In this document: piece by piece, positions 26,304 to 33,479 of the stretch
How positions within the stretch are numbered: the first letter of the stretch is position 1
Layout: each line of letters begins with the position of its first letter
From: Dehalococcoidia bacterium
Lineage (GTDB): Bacteria > Chloroflexota > Dehalococcoidia > DSTF01 > JACRBR01
Assembly (NCBI GenBank): GCA_040902535.1
Contig: JBBDXD010000009.1
Coordinates: forward strand, 62,001 to 126,000
DNA: 64,000 nt
Direction: 5' to 3'
Position numbers and translations under genes: made by a program
Notes under the pieces: model-generated
Seen by the model: only the letters and a program-made list of their open reading frames with translations
What the model was told of the DNA's origin: nothing
Databases searched by the model: none

Positions 26304-26888
26304 TTATTGCAGGTTGACGATCGTGTCGAGGTGCGCGCCGCCCGGCATCGTGCGCTTGATCGTCAGGTATGCACCACTGGGAGGCCGCACTTCGATCAGG
26401 AACTTGCGCCCGCTGGCCAGCGGCGGGTAAATCGAAGAAACGTCGATCAGGACCGCCGCCAGCTCGCCCGTCTCGAGCAGATGGTCGCCGTCCCCGACGG
26501 TCCAGGTGACGGTGTACGGCAACTCGCGTATCGCGTTCGCCTCGTCGATAAAGCTGACTACCGTGCGGTCCAGCGGCGCCAGGGGATCGAGATTCACCCC
26601 GTCATCGCCGCCGATCGCGAGCGCGACGTCGATCGAGATGGCGTTCGCTTCCTGCCCGTCGGTGATGGCGACCACAGGGCCGCGGATCTCCAGGCCGTTT
26701 ACGGAGCGCGAGAGCGCATCGTTGAGCGTCCGCTCGACCTGCCCGCTGCTGGTGAGGCCCGTCGTCAGGACCACACCGCCGAAGGCCGACCCGACGACCA
26801 GAAATCCCGACGTGATGAGGATCATCTCGAGCGCCGAGACACCAGACTGGCTTTTGAGGAGGCGGAGACCACGTCGTATACGGCTCAT
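26304..26888 (-). CDS. Archaellin-like protein (archaeal flagellin/type IV pilin fold)
   Basis: 194 residues from the ATG at 26886-26888. The basic leader MSRIRRGLRLLKSQSG ends at Gly16. The predicted cleavage is before VSALE, with Glu at +5, followed by an unbroken hydrophobic helix to about residue 45: a class III (type IV pilin) signal. The body matches archaellins in order: TTGLTSSGQVERTLNDALSR, LEIRGPVVAI, a strand region with NAISIDVALAIGG, then LLETGELAAVLIDV and FLIEVRPPSGAYLTIKRTMP. No arl/fla motor genes lie beside it. It is divergent from gcvT. No strong ribosome-binding site is seen, so the start is uncertain; an ATG at 26961-26963 is an alternative. Confidence 0.8.
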   Translation of the reverse strand: MSRIRRGLRLLKSQSGVSALEMILITSGFLVVGSAFGGVVLTTGLTSSGQVERTLNDALSRSVNGLEIRGPVVAITDGQEANAISIDVALAIGGDDGVNLDPLAPLDRTVVSFIDEANAIRELPYTVTWTVGDGDHLLETGELAAVLIDVSSIYPPLASGRKFLIEVRPPSGAYLTIKRTMPGGAHLDTIVNLQ

Positions 26889-27109
26889 ACAGAAGCCAAC
26901 GGAGGGATCGCCGCGCCCGTTGCCGGCTGCTTGACGCGGGCGCGTCAAGTAACGAGGTGGCATGAAGGCTCACCGGCGGCCCGGCGGCGACCTGCCCGAA
27001 ACCCTGCGGGCCTGCTCCTGCTGCGCGCGAAACGGTCCTCCGCGACCGATCGGCGAACGACCGGCAGCCTCAGATCATAAGAATCCTCCGACGTACGGAC
27101 GCGTCTCGA

Positions 27110-27115
27110 TACAAT
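27110..27115 (+). promoter_or_regulatory. TACAAT -10-like box before gcvT
   Basis: TACAAT lies 11 bases before the gcvT start codon. The same hexamer occurs close to the starts of lemA (7744), alaS (49474) and the MFS gene (60138), which suggests very short leaders. No clear -35 could be paired with it. Confidence 0.35.
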
Positions 27116-27126
27116 GACTCCGCGAC

Positions 27127-28260
27127 ATGTCCGAATCCCAGACCTCCGCTCTTCGAAAAACTGCCCTCTTCGACCTGCACGAGCGGCAGGGAGCGCGCAT
27201 CGTCCCGTTTTCCGGCTGGGCGATGCCTGTCCAGTACAGGGGCATCGTCGAGGAGCATCACGCAGTGCGACGGCGCGCGGGCGTATTCGACGTGTCGCAC
27301 ATGGGCCGGCTCTTCGCCGTCGGCTCGGACGCGGCGCGGCTGCTTCGGCGCGCCGTGACGTACGACGTGACGAAGCTGCCGGAGGGGCGCGGCCATTACA
27401 CGCTTCTCTGCACGCCCGAAGGCGGCATCATCGACGATCCCTACGTCTATCGCCTCGATGCGCAGCGGTTCCTCGTCGTCGGCAACGCCGCCAACGCTGA
27501 GCACGACGCGACGCACGTCGCCTCGCTCGTCGCGAACGGCATGGATGTCGAATTGCTCGACCGGCAGGAGCAGACGGTGATGCTGGCGGTGCAGGGGCCA
27601 GCGGCGAGCGGTTATCTCTCGCGGGTCATCGGACCGGAAGTGGCGGCGATGGAGAAGCGCGCGTGTACGGAGCTGCCGTTCATGCAGTACAAGCTCTTCG
27701 TGTCGCGCACCGGCTACACGGGTGAAGACGGTTTCGAACTGGTCACGTCTCCCGAAGCGGGGCGGGCACTCTGGCGACAACTGCTCGCGGAGGGCGTGGA
27801 GCCATGCGGGCTCGGCGCGCGTGACACGCTGCGGCTCGAAGCCGCGCTGCCGCTCTGGGGCAACGACATCGACACGACGACGAATCCCTACGAGGCGGGA
27901 CTCGGATGGCTCGTGAGCCTGCGTGACGGCGCGGACTTCATCGGGCGGGGCGCGCTCGAACAGATCAAGCGGGATGGCGTCACGCAGAGGCTATCGCACC
28001 TCCGCGCGAACGGCCGCGGCGTGATCCGGGACACGTATCCGGTGATGAAGGACCGCAAGCAAGTGGCGATCGTCGCGAGCGGCGGCTTTTCGCCGACGCT
28101 GGGCGTGAGCATCGCGATGGCGTACCTCCCGCTCGACCTGACTCCCGAAGGCACCACGCTCGACATCGACGTGCGCGGTCGCATGGTGCCGGTCGAAGTC
28201 GTGCCGCGGCCGTTCATCGGCGGTTCGGCGAAGGCCAGGAAGACGAAGGGCGCCGCATAA
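27127..28260 (+). CDS. gcvT: Glycine cleavage system T protein (aminomethyltransferase)
   Basis: 377 residues. LRKTALFDLHERQGARIVPF, the VFDVSHMGR segment, SRTGYTGEDGFEL and GARDTLRLEAALPLWGND are the standard GcvT folate-binding motifs. The C-terminal barrel includes GGFSPTLGVSIAMAYLP. It transfers the aminomethyl group from lipoyl-GcvH to tetrahydrofolate, releasing ammonia. It is the first gene of gcvT-H-PA-PB, separated from gcvH by a palindromic repeat array. Confidence 0.95.
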   Translation: MSESQTSALRKTALFDLHERQGARIVPFSGWAMPVQYRGIVEEHHAVRRRAGVFDVSHMGRLFAVGSDAARLLRRAVTYDVTKLPEGRGHYTLLCTPEGGIIDDPYVYRLDAQRFLVVGNAANAEHDATHVASLVANGMDVELLDRQEQTVMLAVQGPAASGYLSRVIGPEVAAMEKRACTELPFMQYKLFVSRTGYTGEDGFELVTSPEAGRALWRQLLAEGVEPCGLGARDTLRLEAALPLWGNDIDTTTNPYEAGLGWLVSLRDGADFIGRGALEQIKRDGVTQRLSHLRANGRGVIRDTYPVMKDRKQVAIVASGGFSPTLGVSIAMAYLPLDLTPEGTTLDIDVRGRMVPVEVVPRPFIGGSAKARKTKGAA

Positions 28261-28293
28261 CACCTAAGGTGGCAACCTTCACAAACACCGTAG

Positions 28294-28426
28294 GGCGGGC
28301 TTTCAGCCCGCCAAAGTGGAGCAAGCATGACGAGTCCGGAGATATTCGAGCGCGGGCTTTCAGCCCGCCAAAGTGGAGCGAGCATGACGAGTCCGGAGAT
28401 GTTCGAGCGCGGGCTTTCAGCCCGCG
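28294..28426. repeat. 57-bp tandem repeat array built on GCGGGCTTTCAGCCCGC
   Basis: Three palindrome copies begin at 28295, 28352 and 28409, exactly 57 bases apart. The linkers between them (AAAGTGGAGC.AGCATGACGA and GTCCGGAGAT.TTCGAG) are also repeated nearly identically. The period is a multiple of three, so long stop-free frames arise on both strands; they are not considered genes. The array occupies most of the gcvT-gcvH spacer. Confidence 0.9.
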
Positions 28427-28490
28427 CGGACCACCGAGAATCACGCGATCTCGATATTTATTCGTTCGCAAGAACCTGGTCGGAGTGAGC

Positions 28491-28898
28491 ATGGCGAGTC
28501 CAGCGGACCGGCGGTACTCGAAGGAACATGAGTGGGTGAGGCTCGACGGCGATTCGGCGCGCGTCGGCATCACGGACTACGCCCAGAATCAACTCGGCGA
28601 CATCGTGTACGTGGATCTGCCCGAGGCGGGTGCGAACATTGCCCAATTCGAGAAAATGGGGGAGATCGAGTCGGTGAAAGCCGTCTCGGATTTGTACTCG
28701 CCGATCTCGGGCGAAGTAATCAGTGTCAACCAGGGCGTCGTCGAGAAACCGGAGACGGTGAACAGCGACCCGCACGGCGAAGGCTGGCTGATCGAAGTGC
28801 GCATGGCTGATGCGTCGGAGCCGGACAAACTCATGAGCGCCGAAGAGTACGATGCCTTCATCGAAGCAGAACAGCGCGACGAATCGATCGGCCCGTAA
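28491..28898 (+). CDS. gcvH: Glycine cleavage system H protein
   Basis: 135 residues from ATG 28491, with GGAG upstream. RRYSKEHEWVRLDGD, the GITDYAQNQLGDIVYVDLPE segment and GEIESVKAVSDLYSP are standard; the Lys in ESVKAVS is the lipoylation site (about residue 65). The frame is open upstream through the repeat array, but only the ATG start gives a family-length protein. It shuttles aminomethyl and electrons between the P, T and L proteins. Confidence 0.95.
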   Translation: MASPADRRYSKEHEWVRLDGDSARVGITDYAQNQLGDIVYVDLPEAGANIAQFEKMGEIESVKAVSDLYSPISGEVISVNQGVVEKPETVNSDPHGEGWLIEVRMADASEPDKLMSAEEYDAFIEAEQRDESIGP

Positions 28899-28931
28899 CG
28901 ACGCGAGCCCGAGCGTTCACCATCATTCGAG

Positions 28932-28950
28932 CGCGGGCTTTCAGCCCGCG
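28932..28950. repeat. GCGGGCTTTCAGCCCGC palindromic element (copy after gcvH)
   Basis: Another copy of the same palindrome, preceded by ATTCGAG as in the array upstream of gcvH. It leads directly into the second repeat array. Confidence 0.85.
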
Positions 28951-29200
28951 CGGCATAACAGGAGGAGCGCCGAATTACAGCACGCAGGTAATATCGCGAT
29001 CGTAGAGACGTAGCTTTAGCTGCGTCCGGCGCGCGCGGCATAACAGAAGGAGCACCGAATTCCAGCACACACGTGATAACGCGACCGTAGGGACGTAGCT
29101 TTAGCTGCGTCCGGCGCGCGGGCATAACAGAAGGAGCACCGAACTACAGAACACACGTCATATCGCGATCGTGGGGACGTAGCTTTAGCTGCGTCCGGAA
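28951..29200. repeat. About 85-bp tandem repeats with GACGTAGCTTTAGCTGCGTC palindrome
   Basis: Three diverged units begin near 28951, 29037 and 29121. Each reads CATAACAG.AGGAGC.CCGAA, a variable part with ATATCGCGATCG-like text, and the palindrome core (29007, 29092 and 29176; periods 85 and 84). Together with the preceding palindrome they fill almost the whole 374-base gcvH-gcvPA gap. No ORF is accepted there. Confidence 0.88.
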
Positions 29201-29272
29201 GAGGCAGCGCAGCAGGAACCAACCACCACCACAGCGAAGGAGCGCATCGACGGGCAGGGAGGGCGCGATATC

Positions 29273-30661
29273 GTGACACTGGACGTTAGACCAAGACCAG
29301 ACGATGCGAGGGCGGGGCGCTCTCGAACAACGACAGAGGTCATACCGCCAGAAGTGCAACACCCTTACATCCCGCTTACCGACGACGACCGCAACGAGAT
29401 GCTCGCGAAGATCGGCGCGGCGTCGACCGATGAGCTGTTCGAAGACATCCCTGCGGCGTACCGCAAGCCGGCGCTCGACCTTCCCGACCCGCTCTCCGAG
29501 CTGGAACTGATCGACGAAATGCAGGCGCTTGCGTCGCAGAACCGCTCGGCGGGCGAGTACGCGTGCTTCCTGGGCGCGGGCGCCTACCGCCACTTCCGGC
29601 CGTCGCTCGTCGATGAACTGGTCATGCGCGGCGAATTCCTGACGAGCTATACGCCGTACCAGCCGGAGGTCAGCCAGGGCACGCTGCAGACCATCTTCGA
29701 GTTCCAGTCGGTGGTTTGTGAGCTGACCGGCATGGACGTCGCGAACGCCGGCATGTACGACGGCGCATCGGCGCTCGCGGAGGCCTGCCTGATGGCGTGC
29801 GCCGTCACGGGCCGCCGTCGCGTAGCGATATCAGAGCGCGTTCACCCGAACTGGCTCGCCGTCGTGCAGGGCTACGCCCACGGGCGCGGCATCGAAGTCG
29901 ATGTGCAGCCTCACGGCGCCTTCGCTGTGAACGAAGAGCATGCGTGCCTCGCCGTCGCGCAGCCGGACTTCTACGGCCGCATGTCGCCCGATGCCGCGGC
30001 GTGGGGCGAAGCAGCGCACGCCGCGGGCGCGCTGTACGTCGTCGCCGCCGATCCGATCAGCCTGGCGATGTTCCGTCCGCCCTCGGACTACGGCGCAGAC
30101 ATCGTCGTCGCCGAGGGCCAATCGCTGGGCGTGCCGTTGTCATACGGTGGTCCGTACGTCGGCTTGTTCGCCTGCCGCGAGAAGTTCGTGCGCCAGATGC
30201 CTGGCCGTATCGCCGGCCAGACGAAGGACCTCGATGGCCGCACCGGCTACGTGCTGACGCTGCAGACGCGCGAGCAGCACATCCGCCGCGAGCGCGCCAC
30301 GAGCAACATCTGCACGAGCACGCAGCTCGTCGCGCTGGCGACGACCGTGTACGCGCAGACGCTCGGGCCGCGCGGCCTCCGTCGCGTCGCTGAGCTCTGC
30401 TACGAGAAGGCGCACTACGCCGCCGGCCGCATCGCGCACCTCGAAGGCTACACCGTCGAACGCGACGAGCCGTTCTTCCACGAGTTCGTCGTCCGCGCGA
30501 CGAAGCCCGTCGCCGAAATCAGCCGCGCGCTGCTCGGTCGCGGCATTATCGGCGGACTCGACCTGCGCGATCCCATGCTCAACCGCATGCTGATCTGCGT
30601 GACCGAGATGAACAGTCGCGCCGAGATCGACGCCATGGTGGAGGCGTTGGCCGATGCCTGA
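29273..30661 (+). CDS. gcvPA: Glycine dehydrogenase (decarboxylating) subunit 1
   Basis: 462 residues from GTG 29273, chosen for GGGAGGG upstream; a GTG at 29354 would give a shorter start nearer the family norm. Key segments: HPYIPLTDDDRNEMLAKIG, FLGAGAYRHFRPSLVDEL, TSYTPYQPEVSQGTLQTIFE and LSYGGPYVGLFA. It forms the alpha2-beta2 P-protein with GcvPB and lacks the PLP lysine. The stop overlaps gcvPB by 8 bases. Confidence 0.94.
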   Translation: MTLDVRPRPDDARAGRSRTTTEVIPPEVQHPYIPLTDDDRNEMLAKIGAASTDELFEDIPAAYRKPALDLPDPLSELELIDEMQALASQNRSAGEYACFLGAGAYRHFRPSLVDELVMRGEFLTSYTPYQPEVSQGTLQTIFEFQSVVCELTGMDVANAGMYDGASALAEACLMACAVTGRRRVAISERVHPNWLAVVQGYAHGRGIEVDVQPHGAFAVNEEHACLAVAQPDFYGRMSPDAAAWGEAAHAAGALYVVAADPISLAMFRPPSDYGADIVVAEGQSLGVPLSYGGPYVGLFACREKFVRQMPGRIAGQTKDLDGRTGYVLTLQTREQHIRRERATSNICTSTQLVALATTVYAQTLGPRGLRRVAELCYEKAHYAAGRIAHLEGYTVERDEPFFHEFVVRATKPVAEISRALLGRGIIGGLDLRDPMLNRMLICVTEMNSRAEIDAMVEALADA

Positions 30662-32159
30662 GACGCACAAGACGCAACCCGAAAACGAACCGCTGGCGAT
30701 CGCGCTCTCGAGGCCGGGGCGCATTGGCGTAGCGCTGCCCGCATCCGACGTACCCGCGTCGCCCGATGCGCCGCCGCGCGAACTGCTGCGCGACGAGTTA
30801 CGCCTGCCCGAACTGTCGCAGCTCGACGTCGTGCGCCACTTTACGCGCCTGTCGCAGCTCAACTGGTCGATCGATACGCATATGTACCCGCTCGGCTCGT
30901 GCACGATGAAGCTCAACCCCAAGGTCAACGACGCCGTCGCATCGATGTCCGGGTTCGCGCAATCGCATCCCATGCAGCCCGACGAAGACGCGCAGGGCGC
31001 GCTCGCCGTCATGCACGGGCTGCAAGATCAACTCGCCGAGATCACCGGGATGGCCGGCACCTCGCTGGCGCCGATGGCTGGCGCGCAGGGCGAACTGGCG
31101 GGCATCCTCGTCATCAAGGCGTACCTGGATTCGCTCGGCAACCATCGCCCGCGCATCCTCGTGCCGGACTCCGCGCACGGCACCAACCCGGCGACCGCAT
31201 CGATGGCCGGCTTCGAGGTCGTCGCGGTGAAGTCACGCGACGACGGCGACATGGACCTCGACGACCTGCGCCGCGCACTCGAAGAGCATGGCCACGCCGT
31301 CGGCGCGCTGATGATCACGCTGCCAAGCACGCTCGGCCTGTTCGACCGCAACATCGTCCAGATCGCGGAAATGGTGCATGCGCACGGCGGCCTCATGTAC
31401 GGCGACGGGGCGAACCTCAACGCGATGCTCGGACAGGTGAAGCCCGGCGACCTCGGCTTCGACGTGATGCACATCAACCTGCACAAGACCTTCAGCACGC
31501 CGCACGGCGGCGGCGGCCCGGGCGCGGGGCCGATCGCCGTAAAGGAGCACCTGCTGCCGTTCCTGCCAACGCCGCACGTACGTCTAGCGCCTCACCCCCT
31601 GCCCCCCTCTCCATCGAGTGGAGAGGGGGAAGCGGAACGCTACGTGCTCGCCGAGCCGGAGCAGAGCATCGGCCGGCTGGGCGCGTTCCACGGCAACTTC
31701 GGTGTGCTCGTGCGCGCCTACGCCTACATCCGCAGCCTCGGCGCCGACGGCCTGCGCACGATCAGCGAGGCCGCGGTGCTCAACGCGAACTACGTGCAGT
31801 CACGCCTGCGCGACGCGTACGACCTGGCGCACGACCGCCGCTGCATGCACGAAGTGGTGTTCTCCGGCCGCAAGCAGAAGTCGCAGGGTGCGAAGACGCT
31901 CGATATCGCCAAGCGGATGATCGACTACGGCTACCATCCGCCGACGATCTACTTCCCGCTCGTCGTCGACGAAGCGATGATGGTCGAGCCGACCGAGAGC
32001 GAGTCGAAAGAGACGCTGGACGCCTTCTGCGATGCCATGCTCAAGATCGCCGAAGAAGCCGCCACCCAGCCCGAACTCCTGCACGAAGCCCCCCACCACG
32101 CCCCGCTCCGCCGGCTTGATGAGGCGACCGCCGCCCGCAAACCGGTGCTGCGGTGGTGA
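30654..32159 (+). CDS. gcvPB: Glycine dehydrogenase (decarboxylating) subunit 2
   Basis: 501 residues. SIDTHMYPLGSCTMKLNPKV, AGAQGELAGILVIKAY, DSAHGTNPATASMAGFEVV and the PLP-lysine motif INLHKTFSTPHGGGGPGAGP (Lys about 281) mark the catalytic subunit. Residues about 312-327 (HPLPPSPSSGEGEAE) are not part of the family; they are coded by a palindromic element inserted in frame, just after LPTP. The remainder continues normally with QSIGRLGAFHGNFGVLVRAY. The insertion lies in a surface-like loop between conserved blocks, so the enzyme is probably still active. Confidence 0.94.
   Translation: MPETHKTQPENEPLAIALSRPGRIGVALPASDVPASPDAPPRELLRDELRLPELSQLDVVRHFTRLSQLNWSIDTHMYPLGSCTMKLNPKVNDAVASMSGFAQSHPMQPDEDAQGALAVMHGLQDQLAEITGMAGTSLAPMAGAQGELAGILVIKAYLDSLGNHRPRILVPDSAHGTNPATASMAGFEVVAVKSRDDGDMDLDDLRRALEEHGHAVGALMITLPSTLGLFDRNIVQIAEMVHAHGGLMYGDGANLNAMLGQVKPGDLGFDVMHINLHKTFSTPHGGGGPGAGPIAVKEHLLPFLPTPHVRLAPHPLPPSPSSGEGEAERYVLAEPEQSIGRLGAFHGNFGVLVRAYAYIRSLGADGLRTISEAAVLNANYVQSRLRDAYDLAHDRRCMHEVVFSGRKQKSQGAKTLDIAKRMIDYGYHPPTIYFPLVVDEAMMVEPTESESKETLDAFCDAMLKIAEEAATQPELLHEAPHHAPLRRLDEATAARKPVLRW
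31591..31631. repeat. Palindromic element inserted in frame in gcvPB
   Basis: CTCACCCCCTGCC leads into an 11-bp perfect stem (CCCCCTCTCCA at 31603-31613, TGGAGAGGGGG at 31619-31629) with a 5-base loop. The word CTCACCCCCTGCC...GGAGAGGGG resembles intergenic REP/MITE-like palindromes common in bacterial genomes. Here it is read through as coding sequence. Confidence 0.8.
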
Positions 32160-32187
32160 GGGCGCTGCGAACGACGTAGTCGCGCTT

Positions 32188-32270
32188 CGCTACTGCCGCG
32201 TCTCCGCCCGCTCGATGATCAGCGCGTACGCCGGCGCATCCGCGACCGGCCGATGCTCCGTGCCCGCGCG
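32188..32270 (-). pseudogene. Duplicated 3' fragment of the cupin gene
   Basis: The minus strand encodes EHRPVADAPAYALIIERAET then RQ and a stop, nearly identical to the end of the cupin protein at 33153-33479. About 75 bases are alike at roughly 88% by eye. There is no start codon and homology stops at 32270. The two copies flank the protease/DUF5678-like pair. Confidence 0.75.
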
Positions 32271-32304
32271 GCTCAAGAATGCCTGTGCCGCGTGTATCGG
32301 CGCG

Positions 32305-32772
32305 TCACGACGGCCCCGTCAGCGTAAGACCTTCGACTCCATCGAATGATGTTACGTAGTGCCTCAGGACGTCTCGACCAAGCAAGGACTCGTTGATCTG
32401 ATTACCGGCATGCGGTTCCGCGATGTACAGCTTGAAGTCGTGATAGCTGACGCTCTTATCGACGTGCATCAGGAAGATCGATGCATCCACGGAGTAATGC
32501 GGCATCCCGTGCCCGGCGCCGCCCACGCTCAGCGTCGGACGCCCTCGGATCCACTGCCATTGGTCCGCGGTCGTGATGAGGCGCTCGCTGTCCTGGGGAT
32601 GCAGCACTGTCATGTCGGCGCCCGTATCGACGAGGAACGAAACGACAATCGGCGACGACCCAGGCAGATCGGGCACCCAGATCACTACGTCGAGTAAGGG
32701 CACAGGCGGGTGGTTAGGGGTGTAGGGGCGTGAGACGCCGGGATGGGTAAGGGCGAAGTAGCCTCTGATCAC
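32305..32772 (-). CDS. Retropepsin-like aspartic protease family protein
   Basis: 155 residues from GTG at 32770-32772, immediately after the TGA of the upstream gene. VSFLVDTGADMTVLHPQD carries the aspartyl-protease DTGA motif (Asp about residue 49), and SLLGRDVLRHY is the usual second conserved block of single-domain retropepsin-like proteins. It would work as a homodimer. The adjacency to a DUF5678-like gene is a recurring bacterial pairing from general knowledge. Substrate is unknown. Confidence 0.75.
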   Translation of the reverse strand: MIRGYFALTHPGVSRPYTPNHPPVPLLDVVIWVPDLPGSSPIVVSFLVDTGADMTVLHPQDSERLITTADQWQWIRGRPTLSVGGAGHGMPHYSVDASIFLMHVDKSVSYHDFKLYIAEPHAGNQINESLLGRDVLRHYVTSFDGVEGLTLTGPS

Positions 32773-33042
32773 TCAGAACAGGACGTTCGCACGCTCGCGG
32801 CGGATTTGATCGATCGCGATCACTCCGAGTGGCCACGCTCGCTTCGTCGCTTCCGCGAGCACCTCCTCGATCGTCGCTCCTAGGACGAGCTCGCCCTCGT
32901 ATGAGGCTACCCAGTCGCCTTCATGAGACTCGACAAGTTGTTCCCAGGACTCTTCGATCCTGTGATAGTTCGAGTGCGTCTGCTGGATCATCTCCGCCAC
33001 GCGCTCCGGACTTATGCCTTCCGGGAGCTTCTCGTCCTTCAT
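32773..33042 (-). CDS. DUF5678-like small protein
   Basis: 89 residues, MKDEKLPEGISPERVAEMIQ at the start. The segment GDWVASYEGELVLGATIEEVLAEA resembles the DUF5678 core (a short beta-beta-alpha unit). The C-terminus ends IRRERANVLF. It is coupled without a gap to the retropepsin-like gene downstream. Function is unknown; a regulatory or targeting role for the protease is only a guess. Confidence 0.65.
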   Translation of the reverse strand: MKDEKLPEGISPERVAEMIQQTHSNYHRIEESWEQLVESHEGDWVASYEGELVLGATIEEVLAEATKRAWPLGVIAIDQIRRERANVLF

Positions 33043-33114
33043 AAGCGCCTCCCACCCGGCTTCTACTCATCCCGGGATTACTCAATTATAAGGCTAGAGA
33101 CGCTTCACTGCCGC

Positions 33115-33144
33115 ACTGACAGACTGAGAGACTGACCGACTGAC
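33115..33144. repeat. Short GACTGA-type tandem repeat
   Basis: Four diverged 8-base units (ACTGAC AG, ACTGAG AG, ACTGAC CG, ACTGAC GA) lie at the boundary between the DUF5678-like gene promoter side and the cupin gene end. It may mark a recombination or slippage site at the cassette edge. Confidence 0.6.
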
Positions 33145-33152
33145 GAACTTCG

Positions 33153-33479
33153 CTAGTCCCCGTACTGCCGCGTCTCCGCGCACTCGATGATCAGCGCGTA
33201 GGCCGGCGCATCGGCGACCGGCCGGTGCTCGATGCCCGCGCGCACCACATAGAGATCGCCCGCCGCGAGCGAGACGTCGCCCGCACTGCGCTGCTCGATG
33301 CGGAACGCGCCCTGCCAGCACAGGAACGCCTCGTCCTGCGCGTGCGTGTGCCACGAGAAAGCGCCGTCGAGCCTTGCTAGCCGCACGACCGTCTCGTCGA
33401 CGCGGGCAAGATCCTGCGGCTGCCACGCTTCGGTGAGCGCGGCGACGCACGACGGGATCGAGATCGGCGCATCGCTCAC
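33153..33479 (-). CDS. Cupin-domain protein
   Basis: 108 residues from GTG at 33477-33479, overlapping the CoA-transferase stop by 4 bases. GAFSWHTHAQDEAFLCWQGAF carries the His-x-His and Glu metal ligands of cupin motif 1; DLYVVRAGIEHRPVAD is motif 2. It is a single-domain cupin of the type used as isomerases, dioxygenase-like or sensor proteins. Its 3' end is duplicated at 32188-32270. The substrate is unknown. Confidence 0.85.
   Translation of the reverse strand: MSDAPISIPSCVAALTEAWQPQDLARVDETVVRLARLDGAFSWHTHAQDEAFLCWQGAFRIEQRSAGDVSLAAGDLYVVRAGIEHRPVADAPAYALIIECAETRQYGD

Noticed and set aside
24170-26317. 715-codon open frame on the plus strand
   Set aside because: It spans antisense to both pheT and pheS, which are certain genes; the translated text has no domain.
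26889-27126. Glycine riboswitch in front of gcvT
   Set aside because: The conserved paired aptamer words could not be located; only a TACAAT box is visible.
28269-28490. N-terminal extension of gcvH through the repeat array
   Set aside because: The frame stays open only because of the 57-bp periodicity; the GcvH domain starts normally at ATG 28491.
28214-28573. Repetitive minus-strand ORF with 19-residue repeats near gcvH
   Set aside because: It is produced by the 57-bp tandem palindrome array (a multiple of three) and has no ribosome-binding site or homologue-like features.
28294-29200. CRISPR array
   Set aside because: The repeats are tandem with conserved linkers instead of unique spacers, and no cas genes are present.
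32188-33479. Transposon with terminal inverted repeats around the protease pair
   Set aside because: The flanking similarity is a direct duplication of a gene end, and no transposase or inverted repeats are present.
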